Shown: positions 43,980-54,291 of the stretch, in pieces
Layout: every line of letters starts with the position of its first letter
Numbering within the stretch: position 1 is the first letter of the stretch
NCBI GenBank assembly: GCA_019915015.1
Contig: JAHBBC010000039.1
Location: forward strand, 1-64,000
Direction of reading: 5' to 3'
From: Auriscalpium vulgare
Lineage: Eukaryota; Basidiomycota; Agaricomycetes; Russulales; Auriscalpiaceae
DNA length: 64,000 bases
Translations under genes and position numbers: made by a program
The notes under the pieces: model-generated
Database searches by the model: none
What the model was told of the DNA's origin: nothing
What the model saw: only the letters and a program-made list of their open reading frames with translations

Positions 43980-44850
43980 CCGTGTGCGCGAGGTTGTCGA
44001 CAAACAACGGAGATCGCCCAGTAACAGCAGCCGCAATGACCACCGCAATAGCAGCAGCCGCAACAGCCGCAGTACGCACAGCACCCCGCGCATGCGGGGC
44101 CCATTGCACTGCCGCCGCCATCCGCATTTCCGCAGCACGCGCTCTCGCCAACACACCACCCGCAAATGTTGCCCCTCCACCACTCGCAGATGTCCCTGCT
44201 GCACCACCCGCTCCTCCCTTCTCCCATCCATGTGCCGCAATACTCGCGCACCCGCCGCCTCTGCACTCGCCCCATAGACACCCGCTGGGCATGGCGACGC
44301 CGCACGCCGCACAGGCTGCCACCCATCACACCAAGCATGCCGTCGTTCCTGCTCGTGCCCGCCGCGGGCATGCCGTTTATCAACCTCGCGGTCGGCATGC
44401 CCGTGAACAACGACGGCAGCGGGGGAGATCACTTTATGGGCATCAATCCAGGGTATTTCCCGCTGATCCTGGGGAGCGGGAGCGTGCAGGGGAAGGGCGG
44501 CAGTGGGCTCGCGCACAAGATACTCAAGGGTGCGGAGAAGCACAGTGCGAAGGTGAATGGGATCGCGTCCGACGAGGCGCGTGGATGCGCAGTTGCAGCC
44601 GCAGCATGAGTCACGCGTGCCGTGCCGATGCCAACGACAATCGAGAGCTCGCAGGCGTGAGCGGGCTGCTGGAGTACATGGGCGGGTTCAAGTGCCGCCC
44701 GGAGCTCAAGGTGGATGTGTTCTGGGAGGACAAGGTGAACAATAAGGAGCGCGAGAAGCGGAACTCGGTGGACGGCGTGTTGATGCATGGTCAGGGTCGG
44801 ACCCGGTGTAGCACGCTGTGCACGACGCGCAGGTGGCGCAGCCAGTGAGC
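43980..44850 (+). pseudogene. Decayed Q/P/H-rich gene
   Basis: One frame reads QPQQPQYAQHPAHAGPIALP, SAFPQHALSPTHHPQML and MSLLHHPLLPSPIHVPQYS, and later FINLAVGMPVNNDGSGGDHF. TGA and TAG codons stand where CGA/CAG-type codons would continue the Gln-rich run. Later pieces (GLLEYMGGFKCRPELKVDVF, KEREKRNSVDGVLMHG) lie in another frame. This suggests a dead copy of a low-complexity regulator. The family is not recognised, and several long antisense frames here are composition artefacts. Confidence 0.4.
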
Positions 44851-45424
44851 AGCAGAGCGGGGTGCCAGCGGAGGTTGGTGTGTGTGTTCCGTAGTCCGGG
44901 ATAAGTACTGTATCGCTAGTGTCTCAGTGGTGCATTGCTGCATCTCTCCCTCTTCTTCATTGTTCGCGCCATTTTGTTGACATCCTTCTGCACTGCATTC
45001 TGCCTTCTGATCATACCTCAGGATGTCCCAGCCATATTTACACAACCCCCCCTGCCACTTCGTTTAGTTGTCTTGTGTGTTGTGTTGGTACTACTGGTCT
45101 ACCCATCCTATAATCTAACATCTCTGTGTTGTTGAGGGGAGTGCTGCTTCAGAATGATTCTCTATTGAGGCCCAGACATATGGATGAAATGATTTAGGTC
45201 ATTCACAGCATGAGAGTCTTGCTTGGCCCCATGATGATTATGGAAAATACTCATGCACTCACCTGCTACACAATGTACTCAGACTAACCTGTTATGAAGG
45301 CTGGCTTCCAGTCAGATATGACTACTGTATATAGCAACAAGCTTCACATCTTGCATTCTGTTCCGTGACCTATGTCAGATAAATATATTACATCCCACCA
45401 GAACTGCTTCAATCAGTATCCTTT
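44851..45424. other. Intergenic A+T-rich spacer
   Basis: T-rich on the plus strand, with no frame of note; probably the 3' flank of the NLR gene. Confidence 0.45.
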
Positions 45425-48400
45425 CTACTGTTCCATGCATTTAGTCCAGTCTGGACCATGTGCATAATCACTAAGGTCAACCTCTGTATAAGCACCAATA
45501 ATGTGAATTGTGCTTGGTGTGTAGAAAACTCGACTGTGGGGGGGAAGCCACATCAAAAGAGCAGGAGGAGAACATGCAGAATCAACAATCCAGCCATCAG
45601 GAGTTAAAGAAAGCTGTATATCACTCTCATCATGTAGGACCCTTAAATTGTGTGTGTTGCTGAAAGAATGAATCAGATGTGGAGAGAGTTTGACCAAATG
45701 AGATGGGGACAGCTGGTGATCTGACATCTTCGGTTGTGCATCCCAGATGTGAATGGTCCTGTCAGTGGAGCCAGAAGCAATGTGTCTTCCATCTGGGGAG
45801 TATGCCACATATTTGACCCAATCTCTGTGCCCCGTAAAAGGTGTGCCCACTGGCTGGCCTGTCTGTGCATCCCACATGCGGATGGTCTTGTCATCAGAGC
45901 CAGAGACAATGTGTCTTCCATCTGGAGAGTATGCCACAGATCTGACCCAATCTCTGTGCCCCTTAAAAGGTGTTCCCACTGGCTGGCCTGTCTGTGCATC
46001 CCACATGCGGATGGTTTTGTCAGCAGAGCCAGAGGCGATGTGTGTTCCATCTGGGGAGTATGTCACAGAGAGGACCCAAACTGTGTGCCCCTCCAGAGGG
46101 TTGCCCATCAGCAGGCCTGTCTGTGCATCCCAGATGCAGATTTTCTTGTCATGAGAGCCAGAGGCAATGTGCTTTCCATCTGGGGAGTATGCCACAGAGT
46201 TGACCGGACTTGCGTGCCCCTCAAGAGGTGTACCCACCGGCTGGCCTGTCTGTGCATCCCAGATACGGATGGTCTTGTCATGAGAGCCAGAGGCAATGTG
46301 CCTTCCACCTGGGGAGTATGCCACAGAGTTGACCGAGCTTGTGTGCCCCTCAAGAGGTGTACCCACCGGCTGGCCTGTCTGTACATTCCAGATGCGGATG
46401 GTCTTGTCAGCAGAGCCAGAGGCAATGTGTTTTCCATCTGGGGAGTATGCCACAGAGTTGACCGGACTTGCGTGCCCCTCAAGAGGTGTACCCACCGGCT
46501 GGCCTGTCTGTGCATCCCAGATGCGGATGGTCTTGTCATGAGAGCCAGAGGCAATGTGCCTTCCACCTGGGGAGTATGCCACAGAGTTGACCGAGCTTGT
46601 GTGCCCCTCAAGAGGTGTACCCACCGGCTGGCCTGTCTGTGCATCCCAGATATAAATAGTCTGATCATCAGAGCCAGAGGAAATGTGTTTTCCATCTGGG
46701 GAGTATGCCACAGCATAGACCCCGTTTGTGTGCCCCTCAAGAGGTGTGCTCACCGGCTGGCCTGTCCCTGCATCCCAGATACGGATGGTCTTGTCAGCAG
46801 AGCCAGAGGCAATGTGTTTTCCATCTGGGGAGTATGCCACAGCATAGACCTCGCTTATGTGCCCCATAAGAGATGTGCCCATCGGCTGGCCTGTCCGTGC
46901 ATCCCAGATGTGAATGGTCCGGTCATTAGAGCCAGAGGCAATGAGTCTTCCATCTTGGGAGTATGCTACAGAGAAAACCCAACCACTGTGCCCCTCCAGA
47001 CGTGTACCCACCGCTTTGCCTGTCTGTGCATCCCAGATGCAGATGGTCTTGTCATGAGAGCCAGAGGCAATGTGCTTTCCATCTGGGGAGTATGCCACAG
47101 AGTTGACCGGACTTGCGTGCCCCTCAAGAGGTGTACCCACCGGCTGGCCTGTCTGTGCATCCCAGATGCGGATGGTCTTGTCATGAGAGCCAGAGGCAAT
47201 GTGCCTTCCACCTGGGGAGTATGCCACAGAGTTGACCGAGCTTGTGTGCCCCTCAAGAGGTGTACCCACCGGCTGGCCTGTCTGTACATTCCAGATGCGG
47301 ATGGTCTTGTCAGCAGAGCCAGAGGCAATGTGTTTTCCATCTGGGGAGTATGCCACAGAGAGGACCCAAAATGTGTGCCCCTCTAGAGGTGTGCCCACCG
47401 GCTGGCCTGTCTGTGCATCCCAGATGCGGATAGTCTTGTCATCAGAGCCAGAGGCAATGTGTCTTCCATCTGGAGAGTATGCCACAGCTCGAACATTGTC
47501 TCTATGAGCTGGTATTAATGCAATTGCTCTAGGCCACTGAGATATGTGCCCTAGACGTATAACAGGCAAGCGTTTTAGAAGCTTTATATGCTCTTGATAA
47601 AAAATTGATCTTGTTGGAGCACATGGAATGCCTGATAGATACAAGTGGGGCACTGATTTCACAATGGGAGGTGCAAACATTTGCACAAATCTAATAGCAT
47701 CCAAGATATATGAGATCAATGTATCTTCCTAGATAGCAGTATTAGTGCTATTTTCACCATAGGGTTTGACTAGTCACTAACCTTACAATATGCAGCAGTT
47801 GCATACAATGATACCACGGCAGTATTTACAATGTCTAATAGACTAAGTGCCTCCAGCCAAAAGAGCAGCTTTTCTCTAAGTAGCAATTGTATAAGACATT
47901 CAAGTTGTGAATCAAATGATATTTCTACCAAATGCATTGCCCAGTATTGGACTGCATATTTTGACCAGGGGTCAAAGTAGGCTTGAATTTTCCCATATAA
48001 GTCTGGCACATCACTATTTGCATAATAAGACGATGGAATCTGGCACATATTAAAATGAAGCTCCTTATTGAGAGTATGCAGTGCACCCTGCACAACCAAT
48101 TTATGATACTGGCCCAAATCTGAGTTGTCCACATAGAATTTTCCACTTTTTGTCTTGGTGGTTACAAAGTCTTGAAAGGATGAATGAATGAAGCGGATTG
48201 GCTCTGAGGGATCACTGACCCCTGTAAGCAGAGCACCCAATTTTCCCAGAGCCCATTCAAATTCTTGAGTCAGGGTCAGATCCAGGTCAGGAATCACTGT
48301 ATGCATTCTCTTTAGAGAGTTGCTGGATAGTGGCTGAAAAGCAGCAAGTATTTGTCCTAGAAGTGCTCTTAGAATCTTTAGCCTCTGATTTGCTCCATCC

Positions 48401-50685
48401 TTCTCTGGCTCTACAATGAATTGGGACAATACAGCATCATATAACTCATCCAAAACTCCTTTTTCATGATGTGATTCTTGAGAGCTATTTGAAGTGAGCT
48501 GCTTATATCTCCTCAGCATCTCACCAGCCAAAGATCTCCCTCCCATTTGACCTTTGATGACAGAGCAGGCAAGGTATGCCCATTGAAATAGTCCTTCAGA
48601 TTTCTTAACCAGAGTCTTATAATGCTCAGCCTGAAATGTAGAAAGTGGCTTTCCTGTCTCATCTGTAAGCTGAGAGGTGACATATTGCAGAATATCTTTA
48701 TCAGTAGACTCCTTTGCAATATCTCCCATTTTCAAATGCTGCACATCTGGACTTGTGATTAGAATGTTGATAACATCCTCCTCTGGACGAGACGTTAGAA
48801 GAATGCGGAAATTGGATGGCAGCTTTGAAAGCTTGTCTGCCAATAATCTCAATAGCTCATAGCGAAAGCCCAAATTTCCACTTTCATCAAGGGCATCAAT
48901 GACAATGACAATAGGTCCTACAAAGGTAAGATTCTGCATAGGTGAGATGATGAAATTTTGCACTTGATCATTCAGATCTTGCACAAATTGCAAGGCTTTG
49001 TTGTTTCCAATAGAATTTACAAGTGCATGTCTGAATGCAGGGTCAAATTGAGCAATATCAACTGCTAGAGTAGTAAATAGCCGTTTTGACCACGCATGAT
49101 CACGATCTTTGTCTTTATTAAAACAGAAAGATGACCCCAAGCGTTTCAACTGATAATAATGTTCTGCAATAGAGTGTGCCACAGATGACTTTCCAGTTCC
49201 AGAAAGACCAGTCAACAGACATATTTTTGGGCCATTCTGTTTTGGGCTGTCAATCCAATCTTTGATATCATCAAGCAGTTCTTTGCGTGTCCCAGACAGG
49301 CATTGCTTTCCAGTTTGATGTCGAACACCTTCAGCATAAGGCATATGTGGAAGCTGAGATTGCTCCTCTAGAGTCTGCCTGTGAGAAAAGCAATCAAGTT
49401 ATGACAGAAAGCTTACCATGATGTTGAACATGAGCAAATATTCTCTGAACAAGCAGTTGAGTGCCAACAATAGTATCCAGTTGAAAGGCATTCTTGAGTT
49501 CATTGAACTTATTCTCATACTGTGTAATAACATCATCAATTTGAGAGAATATATGTTTGGCAGTGCGTTCCCCTGGAAATGTAATTAGCAAATTTTCAAA
49601 GTATAGAGTAAAAGGCAAAGTTTCACAAAAGCTCTTTTGACTACAGTAGTCAAGAATGAAATAACCACATTCCAAGGTCTGCTTGGCTAGGGCACTACAG
49701 ACATTCTTTTGTCCTTCAGTCCCCTTAAAATTACCAGCTTGATTAATAAGATCATAGACATTGATCATAGCTTGCCCAAGCTTTTCAACTTTGCTGTCTC
49801 GTTCTTGTTGCTTGACTATGATCTACACATTTTATCAACTTAAACTGCGCTGCATAAGAAACAGTGGATGAAGAGCAGACCTTGCGACCAGCATCCAATA
49901 TGTTCCAGGCCACTGACAAATATGGGTGAACCTGAAGTACAGATCCACTCAGCACTGTAAGTCATTGAAGACAGAAGCAAACATACCTCAGACACTTTGT
50001 CCATCAGATCTGCAAACACATTGAACTTTTTCAGAAGTGGTCCCCATACAGATGCTGTATGCTCATGTACAGACACAGCTGCATCTCCAATCAAAGTGAT
50101 TGCCTGTGGGGCACTGCCCATTGGATTTGCTATCACATTAGCTACCTCACTTTGAACATGCTCTTGTTCTTGCTGCTGAGTTATCTGAGCGGCAGTCACA
50201 TAGAGTTGGCATAGCTGGCCTGCACTTTTCTTAGGATATGTGATTGTGAGGGAGCAGGTGTCTAGGAGCAAGGGCATATTTGCATGACCACTCCAATCAG
50301 ATGCAAGGCAAACAGATGACTTACTAGTTCTGACTTGTAGCAAATCTGAAAGAGGAATAGAAATCTTGGCAATGGGCTTTGTTCGAAACTTTGGAATGTG
50401 GCGGACTGCCCAGATCTGCATCTCCACTGATGTACCAGAGAATTCACTGATAGACATCACCAATGATGCCTTCGGGAAACGAGGAGCAAGAAACGTACAA
50501 GACGAGAGGGACGGGTTCATTCCACATAACTTCATCTTTGCCCTTAGATACACCAGTGTCCTTCACAATATTGTCGACTCGGATGGACGCGTAGAAGCCC
50601 TTGATGGAACTGATCTTGGGCAGTCCTGTGCACCTTTCGACTTGAGGAGTGTCTCAGAGACAGAAGAGGCGTTGAAGAAAGACAT
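45425..50685 (-). CDS. NACHT-WD40 NLR-type (STAND) protein, probably damaged near the 5' end
   Basis: A fungal NLR. On the minus strand, ATG 50685 opens MSFFNASSVSETLLKSKGAQD and a C2-like segment (KISSIKGFYASIRVDNIVKD, LVMSISEFSGTSVEMQIW). Clear exons are about 50477-49987, 49931-49881 (VHPYLSVAWNILDAGRK), 49822-49417, 49378-47782 and 47728-45425. The NACHT domain shows Walker A LTGLSGTGKSS, Walker B VIVIDALDE and FRILLTSRPE. The last exon has 14 WD40 repeats. NLRs are inducible ATP/GTP switches used in self/non-self recognition and cell death in fungi. The frame breaks by one base at GAQD/LPKISS and by more before ASLVMS; the 49416-49379 junction is also out of phase by one base. Each break may be a real mutation or an error. 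Confidence 0.75.
45770..47515 (-). repeat. WD40 repeat array, 14 units of 129 bp
   Basis: Each unit encodes 43 residues of the form [31 protein letters not shown]. Units 3, 8 and 10 are essentially identical, as are 2 and 9, which points to recent block duplication or conversion. Fourteen units would build two seven-bladed propellers. The repeats create a 550-codon antisense frame, which is an artefact. Confidence 0.85.
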
Positions 50686-52500
50686 GCCTGTACACACCTG
50701 TGAGCTCGAGCCTATCCTTCAGACCGAGTGCAGCCTCGGGAGAAACGGTAGCCCTGTGTGTCGCCGCATCGTAAGCGCGGTAGCTACCGCAGCACGGCGT
50801 TCAAAAACGCACCCAAGGTTGTGACCATCATGCGCGTGGGCCATCAATTCGACGATGATCGGGAGTTGCAAGAACGGGCCTATGGTTGTTTGATGGTTGT
50901 TTTGCAGTTCAGATATATGAAGTTCAAGCGGGGTCATCGTAGACCGTGAGCGAGATTCAGTGAGCTAGAGCCTCGGGATGACTTACGATCGTGGTGGTAG
51001 CTAGGGCAAAGACTCGTTGGGCAAAGAGTCCGACTCTCACGTCACCGCGTCACCCACGCGCGGTCTGAGCGCCGCACCGCCTTTCGACGCTCGTCACGGT
51101 CTTGCCCTACAACCGCTTGCAGTCTCCTTCACAGAGGTAAACTCACGCTCGTTTTCGCCGAGCATAACCCTTGTTCTGCAGGCACCTGGTCGATCACGCC
51201 GCTCCTGATAGCTCGAACTTCGTCGAAAACCCGCACACCTGCGAAGCTTCACCCACACCCTGACCTACGTTCTGACCTGCGTTGCATCCGCCTGAGGCAA
51301 GTGCAACCATCCACGTCGTGCGTTCAACACCCGCAACCTGCTCTCCCCACCGCGCTCAAACTTCACGCGCGGGCCACATCTGCGGCAGGGGCCTGACGCG
51401 AGTCTGGAGGGCGATAGGCGTCGTAACGCGGAGGATGGCCTGAGAAAGGCGAGGTGCGTACCGGACTCAATCGTTGCTCGAGTTCAACTTTCTGACTTCT
51501 CTGGTCTCAGTCTCGAGGTCGGGTTGGTTGAGCTAGGTCGGTCGGCGAGTCGCCGGGATTCGGCCGCGAGAGCCCTGGTCGCATGCGCGCGCAGTAGCTC
51601 CTCGTCGTCCACGGTCTGGGTTTTAGAGTCATACGTGTGGGATAGATAATGGAAAGGTGCGCCGTCGGGCTGCAGCTTCTGGGGTTCTCTGCAGCTAACG
51701 AAGTGCACGCGTCAGCGATCGGCAGGTGAACGAGGCAAGAAGAGCAAGGGGTGCACACCTCGTGTCTTTCACCATGGTGAATGACGGGCGCGCCAAGCTA
51801 GGTGAGTCGTCGATGGCCTGGCAGCGTCGGCTCGCTTGCGTCATAGTTGCGCGTTCGCTCATCGTTGTCCGCAGCGTCAGATCACGTCGTCGTTCTGCGA
51901 TTTTTCGCTGCCCGTGCAACCCGCCTCATACCCCATGTCAAACCTCGGCCACTGTCGACCCTCTCTCCTTGATACACCTACTCTGCGCGGTTGGCCATGT
52001 ATAAAGTCACATAGCGTCAATATCTCATGCACACCGCCGCCGCAATCTCTACCGTCTTCGGCGCCACGTGTCGCTCTTTGCACAGGCCCTGGCGCCCCGT
52101 ATCTTGACGCCTCAACTTTGCGACATTGGACAAGGCTACGCGTTCGCGCCGCCGTCAGCGTTGCGTGCAATTGCGGGGCGAGCTACTCAGCATGCGCCTC
52201 TGGGCATCGGGAGATTCCCGTCTTCACACCGTCATGACGCTATGGATGGGACGCAGCCAGGACGCAACCACCGCAGGGGCATGCCGTATGCCGCGAATAT
52301 CAGTAGCTGGCGTGGCCGGGGGGGAATCAACTGAATGGCTGCAGCGCTCCTCTTTCGATCCTCGGCCGCTGTCGCGGTCGTACTCCGTCCGCAATGTACA
52401 TGCCTGCCACTGCGCACTCGACGATGGACCTCTGTCGACACGCACACTATCCGCTCGGCAAGACGTTCATCGTCGTGCTCTCATAGGAACTAACTAACCG
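50686..52500. other. Intergenic region without supported gene
   Basis: Only short, compositionally biased frames are present. The segment 52012-52083 is repeated at 52514-52587. The left end should contain the NLR promoter. Confidence 0.4.
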
Positions 52501-52529
52501 TTTTGTTTTACTTAGCGTCGATATCTCAC

Positions 52530-52980
52530 ATGCACACCGCTCCCGCAAACTCCACCTCCTTCCGCGTAACACGTCGCTCTCTGCACACCCCACATCCTTG
52601 CCCACATCCTTGCCTCCTCGAAACCCTGGAAGACCTGGTGCTTACTTTGCTGCACGAGGTGCCGACGTCTCTCCCTGATAGTCTCCGGCATGTGGGCTTC
52701 CTTGTCGAAGAAGGCATCGAACCTGGAGGATCTGCCGAATCATTCGTGCCCGTGCTCGCAGCCCTTCCGCGCCTGCGCCTGGTCACTGCGACCTCCGCGT
52801 TGCCTACCAAGGACCAGGAGATTCTGAGGATCGGCAGCCTTTGGCGGCATTTTGAGTTCGTCGTATACCCCGACCCCACGTATTTCCAGGTACGCCCTTG
52901 ACCGTGCTGTCGCTTTCTGCTCGCTAACTCCCATGTAGCGTCCACAGGACTTTGACTGGATCTGGTATGTCATGTCTTCT
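52530..52980 (+). pseudogene. F-box-protein-like C-terminal fragment
   Basis: A frame reading LETLEDLVLTLLHEVPTSLP, HVGFLVEEGIEPGGSAES, LRLVTATSALP and RHFEFVVYPDPTYF ends at a good GT donor (52892). A next exon gives RPQDFDWI. The pattern matches the C-terminal end of Agaricomycete F-box/LRR-like proteins, but no F-box or leucine-repeat body precedes it. Probably a truncated copy. Confidence 0.4.
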
Positions 52981-52999
52981 CGCGATGTGTTCGTGTTTG

Positions 53000-54291
53000 G
53001 CTGACGACTGTCTAGATCGTACATCAACCAGATTATGGGCTTGGCGCCGTTTGGTCGCAAGAGCACGCGGAGCGGCGGCATTTCTTGCGATCAGTAAGTG
53101 ATTGATATGCGACAGACGTTGGTCATCGCTCAGCATCGCTATACGTCAATAAATTTCTTGCATTCTGTCTGTATTACATACACAGAAATCGGCTGGCATT
53201 GAGTCGATGGCAGAGTTAGACAATATTGTGGGCTAGAGGCGGAGAGACAAAAGAAGTGACAGCACGCAGTACGATCATTGGCAAAAGACTTGCGGAAACT
53301 GGTCGATGCACAGGCTATGGAGATCAGCCTGCAGCATGCAACTCCAAGCGTGATGTCGTCTCGCTGATCTCTGCGAAAGGAGCGGCGCAAATGACATGAC
53401 GTTTGAGCTAGTTCAGCGGACAATTCATGTGAATAACTGTGACGAGCAGGAGACAATGAAGGCAGTGTGCGATATCCAGTCATCAGGAACAGGTACCCGG
53501 ATAGACAATGGTTGCCACCAAGCTTGCGCATCCGAATCGGCGGGACCCACAGTGACGTTGGATCCATAATTCGGATGTAGGTGGATATTGCAGTCAAAAC
53601 AGAAGCGCTTCCGCCATACCGCCCATGTCCAGGAAGCCGGTCGCATAGCACAAAGCTTCTCCAGTCCAACGCGAATCTCCGTCGCGTGAGGGATAATGCT
53701 TGACCTTAGAGGGCTGGCAATAGTCAACAATGGACGTAGAACTGCCGTCGCGCGACGCCGTCGGCTGTCGCGACAATGGTTGCGATGCAGATAGCGGCAG
53801 TCGTCGTCGCCCGAATGACCCCCATCCAGACGGTATCCGAGCTGCAGAGAGACTGAAATTGCCACTGCTGGCCAGGAGCCAGAAGTTCCCAGACACGAGA
53901 TTGAGTATTTGTGTGCGCCTGCCGTTCGATAGAGCGCAGAACGATAGCGGAAAACGGCGGCGGCCGAGACAGTCTGGAGCGGTCTCCGCTGGACGTCGTC
54001 GTTGCACGAGGTCCTCGTCAGGGTCAAGCGAGAGGGAGGTTACGTTGGGGACGAGTCAGGGAGAAAAATACCAACGCGGTCATGTGACCATGTTGAACTG
54101 CTTCCCACGGTCAGACCCAAAAGCGCTCACCCAAATGACACGAGGCGGCCATTCATCCCAAAACCCGGCCCTCCTCTTGCTGCCTCCCTACCCTTTATCT
54201 CTCTTTCCGCGCCACCATCTCGTATTTATCCTTCTTGACACCGTCGCCCTCGACGACGACGACGACATCGACGACCATAACACATGCGACG
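53000..54291. other. Intergenic region upstream of wee1
   Basis: Minus-strand frames up to 200 codons exist but show no motif and overlap one another; I do not support a gene. The right end holds the wee1 promoter and 5' UTR, including a CGACGACGA-rich tract just before the start. Confidence 0.4.

Noticed and set aside
43910..44543. Cys/Gly-rich and Ala-rich frames on both strands
   Set aside because: They are shadows of a CAG/CCG-type low-complexity stretch whose Gln/Pro-rich frame, though interrupted, is the more natural reading.
45734..47386. 550-codon plus-strand open frame opposite the WD40 repeats
   Set aside because: It is the mirror image of a 129-bp in-frame repeat (a multiple of three) on the coding strand; absence of stops in one unit propagates to all. 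The sense strand gives textbook WD40 repeats.
45770..47515. Regular repeats as a possible CRISPR-like array
   Set aside because: The 129-bp units are coding, there are no short repeats with unique spacers, and the genome is eukaryotic.
53425..54027. 200-codon minus-strand frame upstream of wee1
   Set aside because: Overlaps other long frames, shows no recognisable motif and has a patchy amino-acid composition; not enough support.
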